Shown here: piece after piece, positions 51,453 to 61,967 of the stretch
Position numbering within the stretch: position 1 is the first letter of the stretch
How the letters are laid out: the number at the start of each line of letters is the position of its first letter
NCBI GenBank assembly: GCA_934273635.1
Contig: CAKQSV010000005.1
Span: 31,309 to 95,308 of the forward strand
DNA length: 64,000 nt
From: an uncultured Alphaproteobacteria bacterium
Lineage (GTDB): Bacteria > Pseudomonadota > Alphaproteobacteria > RF32 > CAG-239
Reading direction: 5' to 3'
Translations under genes and position numbers: made by a program
Notes under the pieces: generated by a model
Told to the model about the DNA's origin: nothing
Databases searched by the model: none
The model's input: only the letters and a program-made list of their open reading frames with translations

Positions 51453-52703
51453 TTAAGAGGCTTTTTGCGCCGTTTTCTTAACATACTTCGGGGCTTTGCC
51501 GTCATTGATGACTTTTTCATCAATCACAATCTCAGCCACATCGTGCTTATCCGGAATATCATACATAATCTGCAGGAGATTCTCTTCCATAATCGCACGC
51601 AAGCCGCGAGCGCCGGTCTTACGCTCAATCGCCTTTTTGGCAATCGCGCGCAAAGCGTCTTCGGTAATCGTGAGTTTGACGTCTTCCATATCAAACAAGG
51701 TCTGATATTGTTTAACCAGCGCGTTTTTCGGTTCCGTCAAAACTTTAATCAAAGCGTCTTCGTTCAAATCATCCAACGTAGCGATAATCGGCAAACGACC
51801 GACAAATTCCGGAATCAGGCCAAACTTCAACAAGTCTTCAGGCTCAACGCCTTTCAAAATCTCGCCGATACCTTTATCCTCGTCTTTGGCAACTTTTGCG
51901 CCAAAACCGATAGAGGTTTCAGAACCACGGTGCTCAACAATTTTTTCCAATCCGGCAAACGCACCGCCGCAAATAAACAAAATGTTGGTGGTGTCAACGT
52001 GCAAAAACTCCTGCTGAGGATGTTTGCGCCCGCCTTGTGGCGGAACATTGGCTACCGTACCTTCGATAATTTTCAACAAAGCCTGTTGCACGCCCTCGCC
52101 CGATACATCGCGAGTAATGGAAGGACCGTCGGTCTTGCGGGAAATTTTATCAATCTCGTCAATATAAACAATACCGCGTTGCGCCTTTTCAATATCATAA
52201 TTGGCGGCCTGCACCAGTTTGAGGATGATGTTTTCCACATCTTCACCAACATAACCAGCCTCGGTCAACGTGGTGGCGTCCGAAATGGCAAACGGCACAT
52301 CCAAAATTTTAGCCAAAGTCTGAGCCAACAAGGTTTTACCACTACCGGTCGAGCCGATTAAAATCACGTTAGACTTAGAAATTTCAACATCAGACTTGTT
52401 TTTCTGACTGTTCAAACGCTTATAGTGGTTGTAAACCGCCACCGACAAAACCTTTTTAGCCTCGTCCTGACCGATAACATATTGATCTAAAAACTCTTTG
52501 ATTTTTGACGGGGTCGGCAGCTTTTCGGGGGAAATTCCGGCCTCGGCTTTTGCCTCCTGCGCCATCTCGTCCGACACGATGTTTATGCAAACTTCAATAC
52601 ACTCATCGCAAATATAAACACCGCGTCCGGCGACCAATTTTTTAACTTCTGCCTGACTTTTTCCGCAAAAAGAACAATGCAGCATTTCATCTTCGTTGCT
52701 CAT
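51453..52703 (-). CDS. clpX: ClpX, ATPase subunit of the ClpXP protease
   Basis: A 416-residue AAA+ unfoldase. The N-terminal zinc-binding domain is C9-x2-C..C-x2-C ([16 protein letters not shown]), Walker A is GSTGSGKT, Walker [10 protein letters not shown], and sensor 2 region [11 protein letters not shown]. It feeds substrates to ClpP, encoded 8 bases upstream. Confidence 0.97.
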   Translation of the reverse strand: MSNEDEMLHCSFCGKSQAEVKKLVAGRGVYICDECIEVCINIVSDEMAQEAKAEAGISPEKLPTPSKIKEFLDQYVIGQDEAKKVLSVAVYNHYKRLNSQKNKSDVEISKSNVILIGSTGSGKTLLAQTLAKILDVPFAISDATTLTEAGYVGEDVENIILKLVQAANYDIEKAQRGIVYIDEIDKISRKTDGPSITRDVSGEGVQQALLKIIEGTVANVPPQGGRKHPQQEFLHVDTTNILFICGGAFAGLEKIVEHRGSETSIGFGAKVAKDEDKGIGEILKGVEPEDLLKFGLIPEFVGRLPIIATLDDLNEDALIKVLTEPKNALVKQYQTLFDMEDVKLTITEDALRAIAKKAIERKTGARGLRAIMEENLLQIMYDIPDKHDVAEIVIDEKVINDGKAPKYVKKTAQKAS

Positions 52704-52711
52704 TAGCCCCT

Positions 52712-53323
52712 CTATTTCAAAATTTCATTACGATTTGTTACAATATGATCAATAAGCCCGAATTTTTTGGCTTCTTCCGGCGTCATAAAATTATCTCTAT
52801 CCATGGCTTTTTCAATCACCGAAAGTTTTTGTCCGGTATTATCGGCATAAATCTGGTTCAAACGCTTGCGCATATCCAAAATCAACTTTGCCTGAATTTC
52901 AATATCCGCGGCTTGACCTTTAGCGCCACCCGAAGGCTGATGAATCATAATTTGCGAGTTAGGCAAAGAAAACCGCTTGCCTTTGGCGCCGCCGGCCAGC
53001 AAGAACGAGCCCATAGAGCACGCCTGCCCGATACATAATGTGTTCACATCACAAGAGATATATTGCATGGTGTCATACATTGCCATACCCGAGGTAATAA
53101 CACCCCCAGGGGAGTTAATATAAAGAAAAATATCTTTTTTGGGGTTTTCAGACTCCAAAAACAGCAACTGAGCGCAGACCAAAGACGATACTTCATCGTT
53201 CACCTCACCTGTCAAAAAGATGATTCTTTCTTTGAGCAAACGAGAATAAATATCAAAAGAGCGCTCCCCTTTTGAGGTCTGCTCAATAACCATAGGCACG
53301 AGCATATCACGAGCTTCAAACAT
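52712..53323 (-). CDS. clpP: ClpP, ATP-dependent Clp protease proteolytic subunit
   Basis: A 203-residue serine protease. Catalytic Ser lies in [13 protein letters not shown], His in IMIHQPSGG, and Asp in the following helix region (KAMDRDNFM). Length normal. Between tig and clpX in the usual order. Confidence 0.97.
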   Translation of the reverse strand: MFEARDMLVPMVIEQTSKGERSFDIYSRLLKERIIFLTGEVNDEVSSLVCAQLLFLESENPKKDIFLYINSPGGVITSGMAMYDTMQYISCDVNTLCIGQACSMGSFLLAGGAKGKRFSLPNSQIMIHQPSGGAKGQAADIEIQAKLILDMRKRLNQIYADNTGQKLSVIEKAMDRDNFMTPEEAKKFGLIDHIVTNRNEILK

Positions 53324-53408
53324 AGCAATATCCTTATCTTATATTTTCACTTTTAATAATATTAAATTAAGATACTCAATAAAAAGTTAATATTTATTTT
53401 CTTTTAGC

Positions 53409-53446
53409 AAAAAAGAACCCTCCGCGCGCAACGGCACAGAGGGCTT
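53409..53446 (-). terminator. Intrinsic terminator of tig
   Basis: A stem around GCCCTCTG and GCGGAGGGT, followed by TTCTTTTTTG on the minus strand, between tig and clpP. So clpP likely also has its own promoter. Confidence 0.65.
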
Positions 53447-53469
53447 GATTTATTGACCGGAAAAAAATC

Positions 53470-54828
53470 TTATGCCGATTTTTTAGCTGACTTTTTCTTC
53501 TCTGAAGCCTTGTCATTGAAGTCATACAATTCTTCAATAGTCACGGTCTTTTCAGAGATTGTAGACTTATCGAAAATATAATCAACAATCTTTTCCTCAA
53601 AAACCGGAGCTTTCAAAGACTCGATAGCTTGTTTGTTTTTCAGATAAAAATCAAACACTGCTTTTTCCTGCCCTGGATACTTTTTAGCCTCGTTCATAAT
53701 GGCTTTGTTAATATCATCGGGCGTAATATTGATTTTTGCAGACTTGCCGATTTCTGACAACAGCAAACCGAGCTTAACGCGACGAACAGCAATATCCTTG
53801 TATTCTTTCAAAAGCTCTTCTTCAGGTTTTGCTTTTTCTTCTTCATCTAACTGGTTGTATTTCTTGGCATTATTGTATTGATCAACAATGGCTTTATATT
53901 CAGCGTCAACCAAACCTTGCGGAACATCAAAGTTGTATTCCTTATCCAAGTTATCCAACAACTGACGTTTCAACTTCATACGGCTAGCCGCGTCATAATC
54001 ACTCTTAATGCGAGATTTGATGGTTTCTTTGAGTTTATCCAAAGAATCTTCACCCATAGATTTAGCAAACTCTTCATCAATCTCAACATCTTTCGGCTCG
54101 CGCAACTCTTTGATTTCAACAGCAAAAACTGAATCTTTGCCTGCCAAATCTTTAGCGTGATAGTCCTCAGGGAATTTGACTTTGACATCAACTTTGTCAC
54201 CTGATTTTTTGCCGATTAATTGGTCTTCAAAACCGGGGATAAACGAACCGGAGCCCAATTCCAACGGATAGTTCTCACCTTTACCGCCCTGAAATTCAAC
54301 GCCGTCAACCGAGCCGACAAAGTCGATCACAACGGTATCGCCTTTTTTAGACTCACGAGCATCTTCAACCTTAACGACATTGCGACGAGATTGAGCCAAA
54401 AACTTAAGGGCTTTCTCAACTTCTTCAGCAGGAACTTCTGCAACCGGCTTTTCCAATTTGATAGCGCTCAAATCACCAAACTTAATCTCCGGCATAGCCT
54501 CAACAGTCATTTCAAACTCAACATCTTTGCCGTCTTCAAACTTTCCGAGTTTAATATCAGGCATCAAAGCGGGGGTAATGTTGTTGGTTTTCAAAACCTC
54601 TTCCGAAGCCTCACGGATCATCTCATCCAAAACCTCGCCCAAAACAGCCGGACGAAACTTTTGTTTCAACATGGCTTTAGGCGCTTTTCCCGGACGGAAC
54701 CCCGGCAATTTGGTTGTTTTGGAAAGCACATTGATTTTGTTGTCAACTTTGTTTTCAAAATCACCACTGTTAATGGTCACCTGAAATACTTTTTTTAAAC
54801 CTTCGGAATTTAACTCTTTTACGTTCAT
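53470..54828 (-). CDS. tig: Trigger factor
   Basis: A 452-residue ribosome-associated chaperone. The ribosome-binding signature GFRPGKAPKAMLKQKF is at residue about 44-60; the peptidyl-prolyl isomerase domain (GDTVVIDFVGSVDGVEFQGG, PGFEDQLIGKKSGD) follows at 150-240; then the helical C-terminal domain and a Lys/Ser-rich tail. First in the tig-clpP-clpX cluster. Confidence 0.96.
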   Translation of the reverse strand: MNVKELNSEGLKKVFQVTINSGDFENKVDNKINVLSKTTKLPGFRPGKAPKAMLKQKFRPAVLGEVLDEMIREASEEVLKTNNITPALMPDIKLGKFEDGKDVEFEMTVEAMPEIKFGDLSAIKLEKPVAEVPAEEVEKALKFLAQSRRNVVKVEDARESKKGDTVVIDFVGSVDGVEFQGGKGENYPLELGSGSFIPGFEDQLIGKKSGDKVDVKVKFPEDYHAKDLAGKDSVFAVEIKELREPKDVEIDEEFAKSMGEDSLDKLKETIKSRIKSDYDAASRMKLKRQLLDNLDKEYNFDVPQGLVDAEYKAIVDQYNNAKKYNQLDEEEKAKPEEELLKEYKDIAVRRVKLGLLLSEIGKSAKINITPDDINKAIMNEAKKYPGQEKAVFDFYLKNKQAIESLKAPVFEEKIVDYIFDKSTISEKTVTIEELYDFNDKASEKKKSAKKSA

Positions 54829-54877
54829 CTCATTCTCTTTACTGAAAAAAATTAAACCACCTGTACCAAAAGACAGA

Positions 54878-54961
54878 TGGTGCGGACGGAGAGACTCGAA
54901 CTCTCACAGCAAAGCCACCAGATCCTAAGTCTGGCGTGTCTACCAATTTCACCACGTCCGC
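54878..54961 (-). tRNA. tRNA-Leu (anticodon TAG)
   Basis: Acceptor arms GCGGACG and CGTCCGC pair fully; D arm GGTGAAATTGGTAGACAC, anticodon arm CAGACTTAGGATCTG with anticodon TAG, a long variable region typical of class II tRNAs, T arm GAGAGTTCGAGTCTCTC, discriminator A. The 3' CCA is encoded. Confidence 0.95.
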
Positions 54962-54979
54962 GACTATGATGTTGTTTGC

Positions 54980-55007
54980 ATAGTACATAAAAAAAATTTT
55001 AGGTCAA
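54980..55007 (-). promoter_or_regulatory. Promoter of tRNA-Leu
   Basis: TTGACC (55002-55007) and TACTAT (54980-54985) on the minus strand with 16 bases between; starts about 10 bases before the tRNA. Confidence 0.55.
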
Positions 55008-55107
55008 GATAAAATTCACAATCCCAATAAAAATATTGTAATCTAACGCAATATTTAATAATATGCACAAAAAGCAGCGTATATAACCTTTGGCAAGGAG
55101 CAAAATC

Positions 55108-56373
55108 GTGTTGTTCAAATCAATCAAATTCGGGCTTGGACTTTTGTTGGCGGCAACTTCACTGAGTGCCTGCAGCTTTGTGCAAAAGCACACCAGTCCC
55201 GAAACCTATAACATGCTGACATTTAACGACGGCGGCGTGGCAGACGCCAACAAAGCCGTGGTCGCCTACACCAAAGGCGATTTTGACACGGCGGACGAAT
55301 ATGTTTTGTCTTCTCTGCGCGACAACAAAAAAAATGCTCAGGCACTGTTGGTCGGCGCCCTTTTATCCGAAAAGACCAATCGCCCCAACCGCGCACGCCA
55401 GTATTATGAAGAGATTTTGCTTTACAACGGGGATGAAATGTCGGTTTTAGGGTCAACCACACCCGAGCCGCAAAAAATCACCGACATTGCCAAAAAACGT
55501 TTGCGTCAGCTTAACCTCAGCCAAAACAAGCTGATTGTTGAAGACAACAGCGGCAACAAAGTGTTTAACATCGACAACGCCGCCTCGGTCAAAAACGGCA
55601 CTACCGCCATGGAAGAGGCTTTGTTCCTGCGCCAACAAAAGCTCGGTCGTCAAAATGCCGCCTCAGCGGAAGCCGACCGCAACGCAGTCGAAGTATTGTT
55701 TGACGACAACGAGAAAAACACCGTCTCGCGGTTTATGATTCTCAAAGAATTGGCCGAAAACGACCTGATTACCAAAGAAGAATTTTTGCGCGCCCGCCAA
55801 GCCAACATCGGCGGTTTGCTCCCCCTCACCCACGCGCCGGCGTCTTCGCAGGTGATTAAACCCGTGCCAAGCGCCAGCATTGTGATTGACCGTATCAATG
55901 CTCTGAAGTCGGCTGTTGAAGACCGCGCCATCACCCCCAAAGAATTTTCCGCCGAGCGCAATCTGATTATTGAGGCGGTGTTGCCGCCTTATCCGGCACA
56001 GCGTTTGAAGAAAAAAGCGCCTGCCAAAGACATTATTTCCGCCGCTAAAGATTTGCGTAAACTTGAAGTTGTTTATGACCTCAACCTGATTACCTCCAGC
56101 GAAAAAGCCAAGGAACAACAAGCGATAGAACAAAGCCTCGGGCTCAAATCTCAACCCGCAGCCAAGCCCGCCACCACCCCTAAGGCGACACCCGCTCCCG
56201 TGCGCAAAACGGCGCCTGAGGTGAAAGTTCAGGAGCAAATCCGCATTAGCGACGGCAACAATGTTTCCACCGTCACCGAAACCACTTCCGCGCCGGTGAC
56301 AATTCCGGCCAACCGTCCGACCTCGGCCTCATCGCCGTTGTTGCCGGATGTGACCAGTCCTTTTGAAAATTAA
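55108..56373 (+). CDS. Lipoprotein with TPR-like and SHOCT-like segments
   Basis: A 421-residue lipoprotein. I take GTG at 55108 as start, 7 bases after AAGGAG. The signal peptide ends in the lipobox SLSAC. Residues 40-110 look like two TPR-type helices pairs (ADEYVLSSLRDNKKNAQALLVGALL). Two short segments (LKELAENDLITKEEFLRAR and similar near 280) resemble SHOCT oligomerisation motifs. The C-terminus is Pro/Ala/Thr-rich. Function unknown; probably envelope-located. Confidence 0.65.
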   Translation: MLFKSIKFGLGLLLAATSLSACSFVQKHTSPETYNMLTFNDGGVADANKAVVAYTKGDFDTADEYVLSSLRDNKKNAQALLVGALLSEKTNRPNRARQYYEEILLYNGDEMSVLGSTTPEPQKITDIAKKRLRQLNLSQNKLIVEDNSGNKVFNIDNAASVKNGTTAMEEALFLRQQKLGRQNAASAEADRNAVEVLFDDNEKNTVSRFMILKELAENDLITKEEFLRARQANIGGLLPLTHAPASSQVIKPVPSASIVIDRINALKSAVEDRAITPKEFSAERNLIIEAVLPPYPAQRLKKKAPAKDIISAAKDLRKLEVVYDLNLITSSEKAKEQQAIEQSLGLKSQPAAKPATTPKATPAPVRKTAPEVKVQEQIRISDGNNVSTVTETTSAPVTIPANRPTSASSPLLPDVTSPFEN

Positions 56374-56398
56374 TAGTTAGATATTGAGAAGTTAAATT

Positions 56399-57982
56399 AT
56401 GAATAATACCAATCCGCGCAAGACTTTTGCGATTATTTCCCACCCTGATGCCGGTAAGACCACTCTGACCGAAAAACTGTTGCTGTTTGGCGGCGCTATT
56501 CAGCAGGCCGGCGCGGTAAAAGCTCGCGGAGAAAACCGCCGCGCGCACTCCGACTGGATGAAAGTTGAGCAGGAACGAGGTATTTCGGTAGCCTCCTCTG
56601 TTATGACTTTTGACTATGAGGGCATAACTTTCAACCTGCTTGACACCCCCGGACACGAAGACTTTTCTGAGGACACCTACCGCGTTCTGACCGCTGTTGA
56701 CTCTTCTATTATGGTAATTGACTCCGCCAAAGGTATCGAGACGCAAACCAAAAAATTGTTTGAAGTCTGCCGTTTGCGCAATGTGCCTATTATTACCTTT
56801 ATCAACAAACTCGACCGTGAAGGTCTCGACCCGTTTTTGCTGCTTGATGATATTGAAAAAACTTTGGCGCTTGACGTAACGCCTGCCAGTTGGCCGATTG
56901 GTATGGGTAAAGACTTTCTGGGCTGTTACGATTTGCTCAACGACCGCTTGATTTTAATGAACAAAACCGGCAACAAAGGGCAGATTAACGCCACGATTGA
57001 GACTTGTCAGGGACTGTATGACGAAAAACTGGATAAGCTTCTGCCGGAATACGCGGTAAAAAAATTGCGCGAAGACGTCACTATGGTACGTGAACTCTGC
57101 CCCGCATTTGATAAAGAATTATATCTGGCCGGCGCGCTGACACCGGTATTCTTTGGCAGCGCCGTCAACAACTTCGGCGTTAAAGAAGTTTTGGACGGTC
57201 TGCATAACTTGGCGCCGCTCCCCCGCCCTCATCCATCGGTTGAACGCGAGGTTTTGCCGTCAGAAAACAAAGTCAGCGGCTTTATCTTCAAAATTCAAGC
57301 CAATATGGACCCTAAACACCGTGACCGTATTGCTTTTATGCGGATTTGCTCCGGTCACTTCAAACGCGGGATGACTCTGACGCAAGTTCGCACCGGCAAA
57401 GGCCTCAAAGTGTCGACACCGGTAATGTTTTTGGCTCAAGAACGCGAGTTGGCTGAAGACGCTTATGCCGGCGACATTATCGGCATCCCCAACCACGGAC
57501 AGTTGCGCATTGGTGACAGCCTGACCGAAGGCGAAAAAATTCATTTTACCGGTATTCCGAGCTTTGCGCCTGAACTTTTGAAGAGCGTACGCGCGCTTGA
57601 CCCGTTAAAGTCCAAACATTTGGGCAACGCCTTGCAACAAATTGCCGAAGAAGGCGGTGCCAGCGTGTTCAAACCGATTGTCGGTTCAGAGTGGATTGTC
57701 GGCGTGGTCGGCACTTTGCAGTTTGAGGTTATGGCTGACCGCATCCGCTCCGAGTTTGGTATTCCGGTAATATTTGAACCCACACAATATTATACGGCGC
57801 GTTGGGTCAGCAGTCCGGATAAGGAAGAGTTTAAACGCTTTCAAGATACCAACCAACTGAATATTGCCGAAGACCACGACGGCGCCATTGTCTTTTTGGC
57901 ACGCAACGCTTGGCACTTGGGCAAAATTCAGGAAGATTTTCCCAAACTGGTATTAAGCAAAACCCGCGAACAGGTCTTGTAA
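56399..57982 (+). CDS. prfC: Peptide chain release factor 3
   Basis: A 527-residue translational GTPase that recycles RF1/RF2. G1 is SHPDAGKTT, the switch I region RGISVASSVMTF, G3 DTPGHEDFSEDTYR, G4 NKLDREG. The RF3-specific C-terminal part (QYYTARWVSS) is present. Length matches the family. Confidence 0.96.
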   Translation: MNNTNPRKTFAIISHPDAGKTTLTEKLLLFGGAIQQAGAVKARGENRRAHSDWMKVEQERGISVASSVMTFDYEGITFNLLDTPGHEDFSEDTYRVLTAVDSSIMVIDSAKGIETQTKKLFEVCRLRNVPIITFINKLDREGLDPFLLLDDIEKTLALDVTPASWPIGMGKDFLGCYDLLNDRLILMNKTGNKGQINATIETCQGLYDEKLDKLLPEYAVKKLREDVTMVRELCPAFDKELYLAGALTPVFFGSAVNNFGVKEVLDGLHNLAPLPRPHPSVEREVLPSENKVSGFIFKIQANMDPKHRDRIAFMRICSGHFKRGMTLTQVRTGKGLKVSTPVMFLAQERELAEDAYAGDIIGIPNHGQLRIGDSLTEGEKIHFTGIPSFAPELLKSVRALDPLKSKHLGNALQQIAEEGGASVFKPIVGSEWIVGVVGTLQFEVMADRIRSEFGIPVIFEPTQYYTARWVSSPDKEEFKRFQDTNQLNIAEDHDGAIVFLARNAWHLGKIQEDFPKLVLSKTREQVL

Positions 57983-58047
57983 TTTTTTTGACCTAGCCTT
58001 TCTGTACAAAAAAATCTTCCCAATGTGTTGTTGGGAGGATACGGAAT

Positions 58048-58130
58048 CTTTCTCTAAATTTTTAGAGAAAGAAGAAAACCTTAGCAAACAAATTTGTATG
58101 CACTTGGTTTTCAGATTGAGTTTAAAGTAT
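58048..58130. repeat. Degenerate MITE-like fragment
   Basis: The hairpin CTTTCTCTAA..TTAGAGAAAG (58048-58071) is followed by a diverged inner part with CAGATTGAGTTTAAAGT. Only one end hairpin is recognisable. It lies between the prfC and response-regulator genes, which converge. Confidence 0.55.
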
Positions 58131-58148
58131 AGATAGGAGAGAAAAAAA

Positions 58149-58850
58149 TTACAGTTGGTGGGCGGCGAGGAGCATATAGCCCTTGCCTCTGATTGTGCGC
58201 AAATAACGCGGGTTTTTAGAATCCGGTTCAATCTTTTTGCGCAGACGGGTAATTTGCACATCAATCGAACGCGGAGACTGACCGGCGCCCAAAATTTCGG
58301 CCAATTCCTCACGCATAAAAACTTGCCCTGATTTTTCACTCAGCACGCTGAGCAAAGCCTGCTCCACTGGCGTGATATGAATCACCTCGCCCGATTTGGA
58401 CATCAGCTCTTTTTTCTCAACATCATAAAAGCAACTGCCAAAGTCAAAAATCGAGGTTTCCATAATTTTGATTTTCGGGGCGCGCTTGAGAATATTCCGA
58501 ATCCTCAACAGTAATTCTTTGGGCTCAAAAGGCTTGGGCAGATAATCGTCCGCCCCCAGTTCCAAACCGGCAATTCTGTCCGCCGTCTCACCCATTGCCG
58601 TCAGCAAAATGACCGGCACACGACTCTCTTGACGCAGTTTTTCCAAAAACTGCAAGCCGTTTTCTTTGGGCATCATAATATCGACAATCAACAAATCAAA
58701 ACGATACTGCTCCAACATCAAACGCGCTTCATCCGCATCTTTGGCGACAGAGACATCGTAGTCATTTTCGCGCAAAAAGCGTTGCAGAAGCGAGCGCAAA
58801 CGCGCGTCGTCATCCACTACCAAAATATGCGATTTGTCGTCGTCTGCCAT
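58149..58850 (-). CDS. OmpR-family response regulator
   Basis: A 233-residue regulator. The receiver (residues 8-125) has the acidic pair DDD, the phospho-acceptor in LLIVDIMMPKENG and the conserved KPFEPKEL. The C-terminal winged helix (150-228) has SPRSIDVQITRLRKKIEPDSKNPRYLRTIRGKGY. No sensor kinase is in the window. It starts 11 bases after pgsA. Confidence 0.93.
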   Translation of the reverse strand: MADDDKSHILVVDDDARLRSLLQRFLRENDYDVSVAKDADEARLMLEQYRFDLLIVDIMMPKENGLQFLEKLRQESRVPVILLTAMGETADRIAGLELGADDYLPKPFEPKELLLRIRNILKRAPKIKIMETSIFDFGSCFYDVEKKELMSKSGEVIHITPVEQALLSVLSEKSGQVFMREELAEILGAGQSPRSIDVQITRLRKKIEPDSKNPRYLRTIRGKGYMLLAAHQL

Positions 58851-58861
58851 GCGCCAACTCT

Positions 58862-59428
58862 CTATTTTGCGGGCTTTTTAGCCTCAATTTCTTTAACGTA
58901 ATCAAGACTTTTTTGAAAATATTGATAGCCGGTGATAAAGGTCAGCACGCCGGCAATCCACAACAAAACCTCACCGATACCGCCCCAATAGAAAAAGCCT
59001 TTGAGCAACATCATTGACAGCGCGGTCATCTGAAAACCGGTTTTCCATTTAGCAAGGCGCGTCACCGGCATACCGACATTAACCTCGCGCAAAAACTCAC
59101 GCAAGCCCGAGACCAAAATCTCGCGGCACAAAATGACAATAACCGGAATAAAGCTGATTTCAAACTCGACCATGTGCTTGGCCAAAATCACCACCAAAGC
59201 GGACGACACTAACAATTTGTCGGCAATCGGATCAAGCAAACGCCCGAAAGCGGAGGTCTCGTTGCGTTGGCGGGCAAGATAACCGTCCAGATAATCGGTG
59301 ATTGAAGCGGCAATAAACAGCACCGCTGCAAACAACTGCCATACGGAAGAGTTGATATAGACCATCAGAAAAATAACAGGGATAACAACAATTCTTGAGA
59401 TGGTCAACAAATTAGGGATACTATACAT
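58862..59428 (-). CDS. pgsA: CDP-diacylglycerol-glycerol-3-phosphate phosphatidyltransferase
   Basis: A 188-residue membrane enzyme of phosphatidylglycerol synthesis. The CDP-alcohol motif DG-x2-AR-x8-G-x3-D-x3-D is intact (DGYLARQRNETSAFGRLLD). Five to six membrane segments. In the same direction as uvrC. Confidence 0.94.
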   Translation of the reverse strand: MYSIPNLLTISRIVVIPVIFLMVYINSSVWQLFAAVLFIAASITDYLDGYLARQRNETSAFGRLLDPIADKLLVSSALVVILAKHMVEFEISFIPVIVILCREILVSGLREFLREVNVGMPVTRLAKWKTGFQMTALSMMLLKGFFYWGGIGEVLLWIAGVLTFITGYQYFQKSLDYVKEIEAKKPAK

Positions 59429-59490
59429 TTTAACTCCAGCATCATATATATAAACAACAAAGTTGTCGCTATCTTAAGACGTTTTTTTGA

Positions 59491-61326
59491 TTAATGGAAG
59501 TAATTATATATTTTTTCCGCTGTTTTTTTGCTGATTCCCGACACTTTTTGCATATCTTTAACCGAAGCCTCTTTGATTTGTTCCACCGAGCCAAAATAGT
59601 TGAGCAAATCTCGACGGCGTTTGTCACCTATACCCTCAATCTCGTCAAGTCTGGACTGCGACATCGTTTTGGCGCGGCGGGCGCGGTGGGTTCCGATAGC
59701 AAAACGGTGCGCCTCGTCACGAATATTTTGCAGATAAAACGCTATCGGCGAGCGATAAGGCAGACTAAAGCTCTCGCGCCCGACAATGTGATAAAATTCG
59801 CGACCGGCGTTGCGATCCGGACCTTTGGAAATCGCGATTATGGTTATACCGCTCAAGTCATATCCCCGCAAAGCCTCATGCACGGCATGCAGTTGTCCCA
59901 AGCCGCCGTCAAGCAAAATCACATCGGGGCGGTTTTCGGGCGTCATACGGTTAAAGCGGCGCAACAAAACCTCTTTCATCATCAAAAAGTCATCATTGTT
60001 GATGACCTTGTCACCTTGATTTTGATTCTTAAAATCACTCTCTTTGATGTTGAATTTGCGATAAGATTTTTTATCAAAGCCGTCCGGCGTGGCCACAATC
60101 ATTCCACCGACCGAGTTGGTTCCTTGTGTGTGCGAGTTATCATAAACTTCTATTCTTTCGGGCATTTTAGGCAGACCGAACACCCGCTGCATTTCAAGCA
60201 AATTATTTTTGATTGAGGTTTCGAGCGCCATTTTGCGATCAATCGCGGCCTCGGCGTTTTCAAGCGCGCGCGCCACCAATTTGGCTTTGCTCCCCTTTTG
60301 ATAGGTGTTGATATGCACGTTCAACGCCTGCTCCAAAAAGTCTTTATTTTCAAGCTCGTGAGAGACCACAATCTCGCGCGGAGGAATATGCTCGGCATAG
60401 AATCCCCCCAGAAAGGCCTCTAAAATATCTTCATCGGAGGCGTCTTCCGTCTGTTTGGGAAAATAAGGCGCATTGCCGCAGTTTTGCCCCGAGCGGATGA
60501 AAAACACTTGAATACACACAATATCATGTTTGCGCAAAACCGCCACCACGTCGCACGACTTGATATCGGCATACTCAACCAACGTTCCGGACTGAACACT
60601 GGTCAGCGCGCGAATACGATCGCGAAACACGATAGCTCGTTCAAAATCCATATCATCGCTGGCCTGTTGCATTTTAACCGACAAATCTTCTTGAATTTTC
60701 GTATTTTTACCATCCAGAAAATCAATCGCCTCTCGCACCAAAGACTTATAATCCTCTTGACTGATTTTGCCCACGCACGGCGCCGAGCAACGTTTGATTT
60801 GATACATCAGGCACGGACGTTCACGATTGTTAAACACGGCGTCGCGGCAACTGCGCAACAAGAACGCCTTTTGCAAAATATCCTGCACATTATTCACCGC
60901 CAACACGTTGGCAAAGGGACCAAAATAGCGATTGTTATCCTTGCGGGTGCCGCGATATTTGCGCAACGACGGGAAATCTGAATTAACATCAATCACCAAA
61001 TGCGGAAAAGTTTTATCGTCTTTCAACAAAATATTATAACGCGGCTCAAGCCTTTTTATCAGCTCGTTTTCGACCAACAGCGCCTTAGCCTCATTTTCGA
61101 CAATAATAAACTCCATCCGTTTTATTTCAGACACCATACGTTGCAGGCGGAGCGGTAACTTGTTAATTCGGGAATAGGCCACAATGCGCTTTTTGATGTT
61201 TTTGGCCTTACCGACATAAAGCACGACATCGTCATCGCCGAGCATTCGGTAAACTCCTGGGTGTTCGGGGGCGATTTTGATATATTTTTTGAGGGTCTCA
61301 AGACCTTGTTTTAGATTCGCGCTCAT
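59491..61326 (-). CDS. uvrC: UvrABC system protein C
   Basis: A 611-residue excision nuclease subunit. GIY-YIG domain (GVYRMLGDDDVVLYVGKAKN), UvrBC motif near 200-235 (MQQASDDMDFERAIVFRD), the RNase-H-like nuclease domain (YDNSHTQGTNSVGGM, LLDGGLGQLHA), and the C-terminal helix-hairpin-helix pair. I chose the start at 61326 with GAGGA upstream. Confidence 0.96.
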   Translation of the reverse strand: MSANLKQGLETLKKYIKIAPEHPGVYRMLGDDDVVLYVGKAKNIKKRIVAYSRINKLPLRLQRMVSEIKRMEFIIVENEAKALLVENELIKRLEPRYNILLKDDKTFPHLVIDVNSDFPSLRKYRGTRKDNNRYFGPFANVLAVNNVQDILQKAFLLRSCRDAVFNNRERPCLMYQIKRCSAPCVGKISQEDYKSLVREAIDFLDGKNTKIQEDLSVKMQQASDDMDFERAIVFRDRIRALTSVQSGTLVEYADIKSCDVVAVLRKHDIVCIQVFFIRSGQNCGNAPYFPKQTEDASDEDILEAFLGGFYAEHIPPREIVVSHELENKDFLEQALNVHINTYQKGSKAKLVARALENAEAAIDRKMALETSIKNNLLEMQRVFGLPKMPERIEVYDNSHTQGTNSVGGMIVATPDGFDKKSYRKFNIKESDFKNQNQGDKVINNDDFLMMKEVLLRRFNRMTPENRPDVILLDGGLGQLHAVHEALRGYDLSGITIIAISKGPDRNAGREFYHIVGRESFSLPYRSPIAFYLQNIRDEAHRFAIGTHRARRAKTMSQSRLDEIEGIGDKRRRDLLNYFGSVEQIKEASVKDMQKVSGISKKTAEKIYNYFH

Positions 61327-61452
61327 CTGCTTTTTTCCTCTATTATCCCAAAGATAACCCGCCTGCCCGCGCCGTTCAAGCAAAAAAATTAATGCTTTGT
61401 TAGAAAAATTGTGCTATAATTATGATTGTTATTGAGGTAAGGAGGCATTAAA

Positions 61453-61629
61453 ATGTCAGAACTCGGAGCTATCAGCCAATATGCGCTCAGTGTGCAAAAT
61501 ATGCAAATGGCACTGATTAAAAATCAGGTTGCTATGCAACAGCAGGCGGTTGAAGTTTTGCTAGAAGCAAGTCAAGAAACGGTCAAAGCCTCAGAGACCC
61601 TCGGTACCCATCTCGACATTTCCATCTAA
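61453..61629 (+). CDS. YjfB-like putative motility protein
   Basis: A 58-residue helical protein (MSELGAISQYALSVQNMQ, ALIKNQVAMQQQAVEVLLEA) matching the layout of the small YjfB_motility family. A very strong ribosome site AAGGAGG lies 8 bases upstream and a TATAAT box is at 61415-61420. Its last 39 bases overlap the convergent gene. Role inferred. Confidence 0.55.
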   Translation: MSELGAISQYALSVQNMQMALIKNQVAMQQQAVEVLLEASQETVKASETLGTHLDISI

Positions 61630-61956
61630 TCCGGCCATATCGCCAACATCAAACATACTGATAAAAGAAATCATCAACAAGCTTGAAAGCACAAACTTAA
61701 ACACACTTCCGGCAATAGCCAGAGATGTCTCCGTCCAGTCGGTGTCTCCGTCAGACGTATAAACACGACGAAACCCCAGAACATAACCACAGGCAATCAT
61801 TAGCGCCACGCCATAAAACGACGGAGTTTTGTAGATTTTGAAAATACTGTCCGCGTCAAGCAAACCATAAAAAACCGCACCGAGGATAATTCCCAAAATC
61901 ACCATAGGGTTGGTAATCAGCCCCGAAGTGAACAGTGCGATAATACCTTTAATCAT
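61591..61956 (-). CDS. Hypothetical membrane protein
   Basis: A 121-residue protein with about three membrane segments (residues 5-30, 48-62, 80-102) and an acidic C-terminus. No recognised family. Starts 11 bases after the 61968 gene. The convergent overlap with the 61453 gene is unusual. Confidence 0.55.
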   Translation of the reverse strand: MIKGIIALFTSGLITNPMVILGIILGAVFYGLLDADSIFKIYKTPSFYGVALMIACGYVLGFRRVYTSDGDTDWTETSLAIAGSVFKFVLSSLLMISFISMFDVGDMAGLDGNVEMGTEGL

Positions 61957-61967
61957 CTGTCCCTGCT